Shown here in pieces: positions 6,297-12,208 of a stretch of DNA of 20,436 nucleotides. Numbering within the stretch: the stretch's first letter is position 1; every line of letters starts with the position of its first letter. Origin of the DNA: Scybalousia_A sp964626385. Its GTDB lineage: Bacteria; Bacteroidota; Bacteroidia; Bacteroidales; P3. Both the position numbers and the translations under genes were made by a program. Under the pieces are notes generated by a model. It saw only the letters and a list, made by a program, of their open reading frames with translations, was not told the origin of the DNA and did not search any database. The DNA lies in the NCBI GenBank assembly GCA_964626385.1, contig CAZVEO010000045.1, positions 1 to 20,436 on the forward strand, written 5' to 3'.

Positions 6297-7850
6297 ATGG
6301 TAAAGGTTCTTTGGGCAGATGACGAAATAGATTTATTAAAGCCGTACATACTTTTTTTGGAGGCAAAAGGCTATCATGTAATACCAGCCTTGGACGGACA
6401 AGAGGCTTTGGATATATTGGCAAAAGAGAAAGTTGATATTATTTTTTTGGATGAAAATATGCCGGGGCTTAATGGTTTAGACGCTTTGTCCAAAATAAAA
6501 ATTAAATATTCTTCCATTCCTGTTATTATGATAACAAAGAGTGAAGAGGAGAATATTATGGAGCAAGCAATAGGCTCCAAAATATCTGATTATTTGATAA
6601 AGCCTGTAAACCCTAATCAAATACTTCTTGCCTTAAAAAAACATTTGGAGCAAAATCGTTTAGTTACTCAGACTGCTACACAAAACTATCAACAAGAGTT
6701 TAGGCAAATGAGTATGAGAATAAACGAAAATCTTGATTGGCAAGAATGGATAGACCTTTATAAAGAAATAGTTCATTGGGAAATAGATTTGAGTGAGTCC
6801 AATGATGAAAGTATATTTGAAATACTTAAGGAACAGAAAGCCTTAGCAAATGATAGATTCTCCAAATTTTATCAAGAAAATTATTCTGATTGGATAAGAG
6901 ATAAAGGCGAGCAAAGTCCATTGATGTCTCATAAGATTTTGGAAAGGAAAGTGTTTCCTTTGTTAAAAGAGAAAAAGAGACCCATATTTCTTATAGTTTT
7001 GGATAATTTTCGTTTTGACCAGTGGAAAGCCCTAAAACCTATGGTTGAACAATATGTTCATGTAAAAGATGAGGGTATATATTACAGCATATTACCAACT
7101 ACTACTCAATATGCAAGAAATGCCTTGTTTTCTTCTTTGATGCCCTTGGATATTAAGAAATATTACCCTCAATATTGGTTGGATGAGGACAAAGAAGGCA
7201 ATAAAAATCAATATGAACCGCAATTGTTTGATGACAATTTGGCAAGACACAGAATAAAAGCCACTACGACCTATCACAAAGTCCTAAATGCAACCTATGG
7301 AATGCGTATGATAGATATATTGCCTAATTTTTTGCAAAGTGATATCAATGTCATTGTTTATAATTTTATAGATATGCTTTCGCATGCTCGTACGGATTCA
7401 GACCTTGTGAGAGAATTGGCTTTTGATGAAAATGCTTATAGAAGTGTTACTCGTACTTGGTTTGAGCATTCTCCATTGAAAGAGGTTTTGAAATACTTAT
7501 CTGATAAAGACGTTGATATATTTATAACAACCGATCACGGCTCTGTAAAAGTAAATAAGCCAGTGAGAATAAAATCAAATAAAGAGGCTTCGGTAAATTT
7601 GCGTTATAAGATAGGTCGTTTGCTTGATTTTGAAAGCAGGGAGGTTTATCATATCAAAAACCCTGAGGAAATACTTTTGCCACCTCTTTCCATACTATCT
7701 CCTATGATATTTGCTCGAAATACGGGTTACTTTGTCTATCCTACAAACTATAATTACTATGTTTCCTATTACAACAATACTTTCCAACATGGAGGTATAT
7801 CTATGGAGGAGTGTATGATACCATTTATTCATCTTGGCAATAAAGAATAG
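6297..7850 (+). CDS. porX: PorX-type response regulator with PglZ domain (T9SS regulator)
   Basis: 517 aa. The N-terminal receiver domain (about 1-120) has acidic residues D8/D9, phospho-acceptor D52 (IIFLDENMPG), T80 and K102 (LIKP). A helical linker follows, then a PglZ domain of alkaline-phosphatase fold (about 225-517). Candidate metal/catalytic residues are D236 (VLDN), the TTT at 268-270, D359 and H363 (FIDMLSHAR), D413-H414 (TTDHG) and H498 (QHGG). This architecture is that of PorX, which with the kinase PorY and sigma factor SigP controls T9SS genes in Porphyromonas gingivalis. Structural work reports zinc binding and phosphodiesterase activity for the PglZ part. No porY or sigP lies nearby. 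The gene sits 16 bases after the MauE/DoxX gene and 8 before tsaE, so the three look like one operon. Confidence 0.9.
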   Translation: MVKVLWADDEIDLLKPYILFLEAKGYHVIPALDGQEALDILAKEKVDIIFLDENMPGLNGLDALSKIKIKYSSIPVIMITKSEEENIMEQAIGSKISDYLIKPVNPNQILLALKKHLEQNRLVTQTATQNYQQEFRQMSMRINENLDWQEWIDLYKEIVHWEIDLSESNDESIFEILKEQKALANDRFSKFYQENYSDWIRDKGEQSPLMSHKILERKVFPLLKEKKRPIFLIVLDNFRFDQWKALKPMVEQYVHVKDEGIYYSILPTTTQYARNALFSSLMPLDIKKYYPQYWLDEDKEGNKNQYEPQLFDDNLARHRIKATTTYHKVLNATYGMRMIDILPNFLQSDINVIVYNFIDMLSHARTDSDLVRELAFDENAYRSVTRTWFEHSPLKEVLKYLSDKDVDIFITTDHGSVKVNKPVRIKSNKEASVNLRYKIGRLLDFESREVYHIKNPEEILLPPLSILSPMIFARNTGYFVYPTNYNYYVSYYNNTFQHGGISMEECMIPFIHLGNKE

Positions 7851-7858
7851 CAAAGTTT

Positions 7859-8290
7859 ATGCATAGCAAAGAGATATACATACAATCTTTGGAAGACCTA
7901 TCACAAGCAGCCAAAGAGTTTTTGAATATAGTAGGTAAGGAAAGAGTTTTTGCTTTTAAGGGCAAGATGGGAGCGGGTAAAACTACTTTTATCAAAGCTC
8001 TCTGTGAACAATTAGGGGTGGAGGACAATGTTTGTTCTCCAACCTTTGCCATTGTCAATGTTTATTTTTCAAAAAGGGTAGGAGAAGTATATCATTTTGA
8101 TTTCTATCGTTTGGACAATGAGTCGCAGGCTTTGGATATAGGAGCGGAGGAATATTTCTATTCAGGCAATTATTGTTTTATGGAATGGGCAGAAAACATT
8201 CCTTCCTTAATACCCGATAACTGTATCAGAGTAGAAATAGAAGAGACCACACCCTTAGCAAGAAAAATAACCCTCCACCTACCTATTTAA
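7859..8290 (+). CDS. tsaE: tRNA threonylcarbamoyladenosine biosynthesis ATPase TsaE
   Basis: 143 aa, normal length. The P-loop GKMGAGKTT (35-43), SPTFAIVN (60-67), HFDFYRL and MEWAENI motifs are those of TsaE. This ATPase activates the TsaB-TsaD complex that places t6A at position 37 of ANN-decoding tRNAs. It is cytoplasmic and widely essential in bacteria. It starts eight bases after the porX stop, so it is probably translated from the same message. The other TsaB/C/D genes are not in the window. The gene end is followed directly by repeat island 2, with no clear classical terminator. Confidence 0.93.
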   Translation: MHSKEIYIQSLEDLSQAAKEFLNIVGKERVFAFKGKMGAGKTTFIKALCEQLGVEDNVCSPTFAIVNVYFSKRVGEVYHFDFYRLDNESQALDIGAEEYFYSGNYCFMEWAENIPSLIPDNCIRVEIEETTPLARKITLHLPI

Positions 8291-8299
8291 ACTTTCTAT

Positions 8300-8480
8300 T
8301 ATGAGTTATGCTAAGTTATTATATGTTGTTATGAGTTAGCATAGAGGCAAAAGCGTATGTGTTTTGTAGTGGTTCTGCCCTTATCACCCCCCATGCTAAC
8401 CTTAAGTAACTTATCATAACCCACAATGACCCATTACTACTTATCAAAACCTATGCTAACCTATTACAACTCATTATAAC
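8300..8480. repeat. Decamer and palindrome repeat island 2
   Basis: About nine consecutive 10-bp degenerate units can be read from 8391 to 8480 (TTATCATAAC, CCACAATGAC, CCATTACTAC, TTATCAAAAC, CTATGCTAAC, CTATTACAAC, TCATTATAAC and so on). A shorter array of the complementary form lies at 8301-8340 (ATGAGTTATG, CTAAGTTATT, ATATGTTGTT, ATGAGTTAGC). The inverted repeat TATGCTAA (8307-8314) / TTAGCATA (8336-8343) closes the second array. A GCGTATG fragment and TGCCCTTATC belong to the palindrome vocabulary. There is no ORF here apart from overlap with a gene fragment at the right end. Confidence 0.7.
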
Positions 8481-8548
8481 CTATTTTCTATATATTCAAT
8501 TTCCTCTTGTGTTAAATGGTAAAGATTATATATCTATTTGTCAGACGT
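8474..8548 (-). pseudogene. 3' remnant of a type IIG/Eco57I-like N6-adenine methylase gene
   Basis: The minus strand reads T-S-D-K-stop-I-Y-N-L-Y-H-L-T-Q-E-E-I-E-Y-I-E-N-R-L-stop. The pattern Y-x-LY-x-LTxEEIxxIE is the usual extreme C-terminus of large N6-adenine methyltransferases and type IIG restriction-modification enzymes. In these it is commonly preceded by a hydrophobic residue where this copy has TAG. No upstream part of such a gene remains, so this is a decayed tail. Its last bases merge into the 10-bp repeat array. The match rests on a short motif recalled from the family and would need a profile search to confirm. Confidence 0.45.
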
Positions 8549-8554
8549 TTTTTC

Positions 8555-8683
8555 TTAAGAATTATTATTTGTTGTATCTATTCTAAACCCTATCTCATAG
8601 TTTTTTATAAATTCTGTTACTCTATAACTTGACGCACTAGATGACCTTTGTACTTGGTTTTTCTTAAAATAAATTATTTTGTT
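8555..8683 (-). pseudogene. Possible 3' gene fragment beyond the methyltransferase
   Basis: A 42-codon open stretch in a different frame overlaps the methyltransferase 3' end by 20 bases and runs to TAA at 8555. Its sequence is protein-like (…QVQRSSSASSYRVTEF, then IKNYEIGFRID) but it has no ATG, and an in-frame TGA lies just upstream. It could be the tail of a lost neighbouring gene, for example the partner restriction enzyme. I do not recognise it. Confidence 0.35.
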
Positions 8684-9554
8684 TCAACAAAGGTTCTATA
8701 CGTCTTTGAGCCAAATCAATATAGTTTCTATTTATTTCATAACCTATAAAATTTCTATTTGATTTTAGGGCGGATACTGCTGTTGTGCCACTACCAATAA
8801 ACGGGTCTAACACAACGTCCTCTTTGAAAGAATATAATTGTATTAGCCTATAAGGTAATTCTTCCGGAAAAGGTGCAGGATGCCCTATACGTTTGGCACT
8901 TTCTGCATTCATTGTCCAAATAGATTTAGTCCATTGAATAAAATCCTCTCTTGTAATAGTGTTCTCTTTCTTCACTCTTTCCCTTTTATAATCTCCTTTT
9001 GAAAATACCAAAATATATTCATGTACATCTCTTAATATGGGATTAGAAGCACTTTGCCAACTTCCCCAAGCAGTAGAAGGAGAGGCACTCGCCGCCTTAT
9101 TCCAAATAATTTCTCCTCTCATATTAAACCCTATTTCAATCATTATCATGGATACATAATCAGATAGAGGAATATAAGGTTTTCTGCCAATGTTTGCAAT
9201 ATTTATACAAGCTCTTCCTCCGTTTACCAACACCCTGTAAGTTTCTGTAAAAACTTTTTGTAACAATTGCAAATAGTCTTGTAAGGACAAATCCTCATCA
9301 TATTCTTTTGAAACATTGTAAGGAGGAGAAGTTATCATCAAATCAACGCAATTATTAGGTAATTCTTTCATATTCTCACAAGAGGCACAAATTATTTTAT
9401 TCAAATATTCCTTTGGAAAAATATTATCACAATCTTTGACAACGTTCTTTTTGTCCAACTCCTTATAAAGTTTAGAATTATAAAATTTATCAGAATTGTG
9501 ATTTATTCTCCCCGAAGTACCAAAAGAGCTTGTTTGAGTTGCTTCTATTTTCAT
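8664..9554 (-). CDS. DNA methyltransferase of a type II-like system (amino-methylating, beta order)
   Basis: 296 aa and apparently intact. Catalytic motif IV is TSPPY (75-79), and the S-adenosylmethionine motif I is DPFIGSGTT (250-258) near the C-terminus with GYEINRNYI after it. Motif IV before motif I with the variable recognition region between them (about 100-230) is the beta-class order. The S-P-P-Y form is common in N4-cytosine enzymes but also occurs in N6-adenine ones, so the base is not settled. HPAPFPEELPYRLIQLYS (225-242) is the usual block before motif I. The N-terminal ~50 residues are an extension. The start is two bases after the stop of the 53-codon ORF. No intact endonuclease gene adjoins it, so it is an orphan or remnant of a restriction-modification pair. 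Confidence 0.88.
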   Translation of the reverse strand: MKIEATQTSSFGTSGRINHNSDKFYNSKLYKELDKKNVVKDCDNIFPKEYLNKIICASCENMKELPNNCVDLMITSPPYNVSKEYDEDLSLQDYLQLLQKVFTETYRVLVNGGRACINIANIGRKPYIPLSDYVSMIMIEIGFNMRGEIIWNKAASASPSTAWGSWQSASNPILRDVHEYILVFSKGDYKRERVKKENTITREDFIQWTKSIWTMNAESAKRIGHPAPFPEELPYRLIQLYSFKEDVVLDPFIGSGTTAVSALKSNRNFIGYEINRNYIDLAQRRIEPLLKQNNLF

Positions 9555-9556
9555 AA

Positions 9557-9718
9557 CTATAACTTTATTAGTTCTAAAAACCTCTCCGCACTCATTCCTT
9601 TGGGAATATAAGCGTAATAATTAGAGGACAATTTATAAAACAATTGTTCTACAGAAGCAAAATTTCTTATAGCCTGCTCAAAGAAAGTCTTTTCTATCTC
9701 CTCATTCCACAAATTCAT
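9557..9718 (-). CDS. 53-codon ORF immediately upstream of the methyltransferase
   Basis: ATG at 9718 to TAG at 9557, 53 aa, starting MNLWNEEIEKTFFEQAIRNF and ending AERFLELIKL. The stop is two bases before the methyltransferase ATG, so translational coupling is likely. The composition is that of a real soluble protein. It is either a small complete gene (a controller-like or accessory protein, though no helix-turn-helix is obvious) or the N-terminal stub of a truncated restriction endonuclease. A -7 element TATCTTTG lies 47 bases upstream. Not recognised. Confidence 0.55.
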   Translation of the reverse strand: MNLWNEEIEKTFFEQAIRNFASVEQLFYKLSSNYYAYIPKGMSAERFLELIKL

Positions 9719-9764
9719 ATAATCCTACCTCTTATTTTACAAAATATGTTGGTTATTTTTTTTG

Positions 9765-9772
9765 CAAAGATA
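9765..9772 (-). promoter_or_regulatory. Possible -7 element for the methyltransferase pair
   Basis: TATCTTTG on the minus strand, 46 bases before the ATG at 9718. No TTTG is seen at the expected -33 position. Confidence 0.4.
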
Positions 9773-9830
9773 GTCAAAAATTAGCGAACTAAAGAGGGCA
9801 TAAAATACAAGTAATTTTAACAAAATCGGT

Positions 9831-9971
9831 TTACTGATTATCAATAAGTTACAAATAAAAAGTGTGCACGCGTTTGGTCAGGTCAAAAAATATTCGTAAC
9901 TTTGTAAGAGAAAAAGATACCTATCACAAAATTCACCATTTTTTTTATTGTAACTACCTGATAATCAGTAA
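9831..9971 (+). repeat. 141-bp promoter-bearing repeat element, copy B
   Basis: Arms at 9831-9854 and 9948-9971 match as inverted repeats at 21 of 24 positions (TTACTGATTATCA…GTTACAA). The core GTGCACGCGT…promoter…AAAAAGATACCTATCACAAAATT is nearly identical to copies A and C. A further copy of the right arm, in direct orientation, lies at 10131-10151 (TTAACTCATTGATAATCAGTA), so the full unit here may reach about 321 bp. The long plus-strand ORF across this stretch is a by-product of the repeat and is not called. Confidence 0.85.
9873..9904 (+). promoter_or_regulatory. Promoter inside repeat copy B
   Basis: TTTG (9873-9876), 20 bases, TAACTTTG (9897-9904). It points rightward into the conserved hairpin and then toward the 3' end of the oppositely oriented HD-domain gene, with no plus-strand gene to serve. 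A short non-coding transcript is the simplest product. Confidence 0.65.
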
Positions 9972-9973
9972 TA

Positions 9974-10011
9974 ACGAATCTTCGTTTCGATTTCTCGAAA
10001 CGAAGATTCGT
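9974..10011 (+). repeat. 17-bp perfect hairpin downstream of copy B
   Basis: ACGAATCTTCGTTTCGA (9974-9990) and its exact complement (9995-10011) enclose a TTTC loop. The stem starts two bases after the 141-bp element, as in the other copies. A third arm, ACGAAGATTC, follows at about 10021-10030 and could pair with the same 5' arm instead. Confidence 0.8.
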
Positions 10012-10240
10012 CGAAATAAAACGAAGATTCATTTTTACAAAATCCGCTTAAAGAAAAATTTTTCTTCAAAAAAAACTTCGAAAACGCTGAAAATCAAGAA
10101 AAATGCCCGATTTCGACCCTTCGAAAAAGGTTAACTCATTGATAATCAGTAGTAGCAACCTTATTTTTTGTTTTTAAATAGGTATTTACGCGATTTCCCG
10201 AAAAAATTTTTTTCGGCTTTTTTTATAGGTTTTTTGGTGA
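10012..10240. other. Gene-free AT-rich stretch with one extra element arm
   Basis: Continuation of repeat unit B: TTCG/CGAA-rich sequence (for example ACTTCGAAAACG and CCCTTCGAAAAAGG) ends in the extra arm at 10131-10151. Nothing that looks like a gene is visible on either strand, and no RNA fold was recognised. Confidence 0.5.
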
Positions 10241-10450
10241 GGAAATAATGAGTTAATATAAGTTACAGGCAATGCCTGCAACCACAGGGTGCAGGCATTG
10301 CCTGTTTTATATGGGCAAAGCCTTTACAAAAAGTTTTTTATCATGGCTCTGCCCTATTTTTATACACTTATGCGTCTTATAGATCAGGCACAACCTGCAG
10401 CTTGTGCCTGCACTCTGTGGGTGTTTTTTATAGTGCATAGCCGTTACGTT
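10240..10450. repeat. Palindrome-module repeat island 3
   Basis: Contains CAGGCAATGCCTG (10266-10278) and CAGGCATTGCCTG (10292-10304), which are complements of each other. It also holds GGGCAAAGCC (10313-10322), GGCTCTGCCC, an ACACTTATGCGT variant of the ACGC-TTAT-GCGT module, and CAGGCACAA…TTGTGCCTG (nine-base arms, about 10385-10410). Several modules are followed by TTTTATA or TTTTTTATA. Two 10-bp units (ATGAGTTAAT, ATAAGTTACA) lead in. It lies just 3' of the HD-domain gene and may supply its transcription end. Confidence 0.7.
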
Positions 10451-10485
10451 TTTGTGGTTAAGAAAGGTCTAGAAGAGGGGGAAAA

Positions 10486-11700
10486 TTATAGTTCGAAGTA
10501 GTAGTATTTTTTTATAAACTTGGATAAGAAATTTTTGTCCAACTGGTCAGAGGCTTCGTATATTTCTTTTATTTGTCCGTCTTTGTATAAGATATTTATT
10601 TTGCTATCATCAAAACTATAGGCTCTATTGTGCAACTCATCATGGGCAGAAAAGTAGTTTTCTATTTCTTGTAAAGAGAATAGGTTATTATATTTTGCTC
10701 TCAATTTTTTGTGTCTGTCAAGCAAGTCTTGTTGAGGAAAAATATTTTCTTGTATGGTTAAGTGACCAAGTTCTCTATTCATTAGGCATTGTGAAAGAAA
10801 GGAAAGTATTTTGTCTTTGTGCATAGACCACACTTTGATAGACGACCATATATCACAATCATCCAAAAGCAAAAAATGTTGTAAAGCCTCTTTGTCCTTT
10901 AATGTCCTTTGTCCGTTGGTTAGAAAATAAAGAAGATGTTCGGTTATATGGTTATGAGGTTGAATCAAATCGTTTTGGAGACAAAGAAACCTTGCTCTTT
11001 TGAGAATATTCCTTAACAGACAATCGGCTCCTACTACGGCTTTATGCATATAAACTTGCCAATACATCAAACGCCGAGAAATAATAAATTTTTCTATTGA
11101 GTATATGCCTTTTTCGTCTATTACCAATTCATCTTTGCATACGGAAAACATCTTTAAGATTCTTTCCGTTCCTATTACTCCTTCGCTTACTCCGGTAAAA
11201 AAACTATCTCTTGTCAAATAATCTAATCTATCCGTATCTACTTGGGAGGATACTAATTCTTTGAGAAATCTTTTTGGGTATTTGTCTGAAAAAATATCAA
11301 TAACCATACTATTTACCTTCAAATCTTTCATAAACTGCAATGATACTTCCTCGTGTCTAACGTCAAAAAAGAAATCCTCTAAGCAATGAGAAAAAGGAGC
11401 ATGTCCTACATCGTGCAGCAATATGGCTATTAGAGAGGAAAGCGTTTCTTCTTCTGTTATGTTCTCGCCCTTATTTTTAAGAACGTTAAGGGCTTGTTGC
11501 ATAAGATACATTGCTCCTATAGAATGAGAAAAACGAGTATGTTCTGCTCCCGGATAAACCAAATTGCTTAAGCCCAATTGTTTTATTCTTCTTAGTCTTT
11601 GAATATAAGGAGTTTGTATATAATCATATAACTCCGCTTTTGGAATATTGATAAAACCATAAACGGGGTCATTGATAATCTTTAACTTATTAGAGGTCAT
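10486..11700 (-). CDS. HD-domain phosphohydrolase (dGTPase/SAMHD1-like family)
   Basis: 404 aa. N-terminal INDPVYGFI (9-17) and TPYIQRLRRIKQLG (30-43) are followed by an HD domain with H59 in GAEHTRFSHSIG, H96-D97 in LLHDVGHAPFSH, and the distal Asp around 155-160 in SSQVDTDRLDYLTRDS. These are typical of the YdhJ/SAMHD1-related metal-dependent phosphohydrolases. Family members act on nucleoside triphosphates or related phosphoesters; the substrate is not fixed by sequence. The protein is cytoplasmic with no signal peptide. The start codon is 11 bases after the stop of the small barrel gene (11712), so the two may be cotranscribed although they are functionally unrelated. Confidence 0.85.
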   Translation of the reverse strand: MTSNKLKIINDPVYGFINIPKAELYDYIQTPYIQRLRRIKQLGLSNLVYPGAEHTRFSHSIGAMYLMQQALNVLKNKGENITEEETLSSLIAILLHDVGHAPFSHCLEDFFFDVRHEEVSLQFMKDLKVNSMVIDIFSDKYPKRFLKELVSSQVDTDRLDYLTRDSFFTGVSEGVIGTERILKMFSVCKDELVIDEKGIYSIEKFIISRRLMYWQVYMHKAVVGADCLLRNILKRARFLCLQNDLIQPHNHITEHLLYFLTNGQRTLKDKEALQHFLLLDDCDIWSSIKVWSMHKDKILSFLSQCLMNRELGHLTIQENIFPQQDLLDRHKKLRAKYNNLFSLQEIENYFSAHDELHNRAYSFDDSKINILYKDGQIKEIYEASDQLDKNFLSKFIKKYYYFEL

Positions 11701-11711
11701 AAACTAACCCG

Positions 11712-12152
11712 TTAAAAAATGTATTTGAGAATAAAAGAAAAGTTGCCGTAAAATTTTGTTTCTGGTATTAGTCTTAGTTGTGGTATCCAATCCACAGCGA
11801 CACTCAAAGGTGAATAGGGAATAAACCACTCTATACCCAAAACTCCGTCAAAAGCCAAACCTAAATCATGGTCATAATCTGCCACAGAGGCTCCATAACC
11901 AAAATAGAAATTAAAATTTTCGGCAAATACTCTTTTCCATTGATAAAGAAAAGTGAACTCTAAATTATTGTTGTCGTAATAAGTACCGATGAACTCCATA
12001 GAGGAAGAATGGTTATATTTCTTCACATCCAAAGAAAACGAACTGCCATCCCAATAGCCCATTCTTGCGCCAAGACCCCATTGTTGTGCATTAAGATGCA
12101 AAGAACTTATACCGACAAATAATAATACAAACGCTAATAAAAATTTTTTCAT
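11712..12152 (-). CDS. Small outer-membrane beta-barrel-like protein
   Basis: 146 aa. A signal peptide (MKKFLLAFVLLFVGISSLHLNA, probable cleavage before QQW) is followed by alternating polar/aromatic strands (WGLGARMGYWDG, SSMEFIGTYYD, LEFTFLYQWKRVF, FNFYFGYGASV, GVLGIEWFIPY, LSVAVDWIPQLRL, FSFILKYIF). It ends in Phe, as outer-membrane proteins often do. This suggests an eight-strand barrel. No specific family is recognised; such proteins are common and poorly characterised in Bacteroidota. It precedes the HD phosphohydrolase by 11 bases. Confidence 0.7.
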   Translation of the reverse strand: MKKFLLAFVLLFVGISSLHLNAQQWGLGARMGYWDGSSFSLDVKKYNHSSSMEFIGTYYDNNNLEFTFLYQWKRVFAENFNFYFGYGASVADYDHDLGLAFDGVLGIEWFIPYSPLSVAVDWIPQLRLIPETKFYGNFSFILKYIF

Positions 12153-12178
12153 ACTGCTTTTCTCTTTTTCTTTAGTTG

Positions 12179-12186
12179 CAAAGATA
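12179..12186 (-). promoter_or_regulatory. Possible -7 element for the small barrel gene
   Basis: TATCTTTG on the minus strand, 26 bases before the ATG at 12152. No clear -33 partner. Confidence 0.4.
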
Positions 12187-12208
12187 CAACAAAAAATGTT
12201 ATCTACTC

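Noticed and set aside
6297..7850. PglZ domain as a sign of a BREX/Pgl phage-defence system
   Set aside because: The N-terminal receiver domain and total length are those of PorX, and no BREX partner gene is nearby.
8391..8490. Decamer array as a CRISPR array
   Set aside because: The units are 10 bp, degenerate and contiguous, with no spacers and no cas genes.
8664..9718. A complete type II restriction-modification system
   Set aside because: Only the methyltransferase is intact; no endonuclease-length ORF adjoins it on either strand.
9862..10134. 90-codon plus-strand ORF across repeat copy B
   Set aside because: It covers the promoter core, inverted arm and hairpin of the repeat, has repeat-derived low-complexity composition, and the frame is not kept as a useful ORF in copies A and C.
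9831..10151. An insertion sequence with lost transposase
   Set aside because: Inverted ends fit, but there is no transposase trace or target duplication, and the conserved part is a promoter rather than coding remains. Kept as an uncharacterised repeat.
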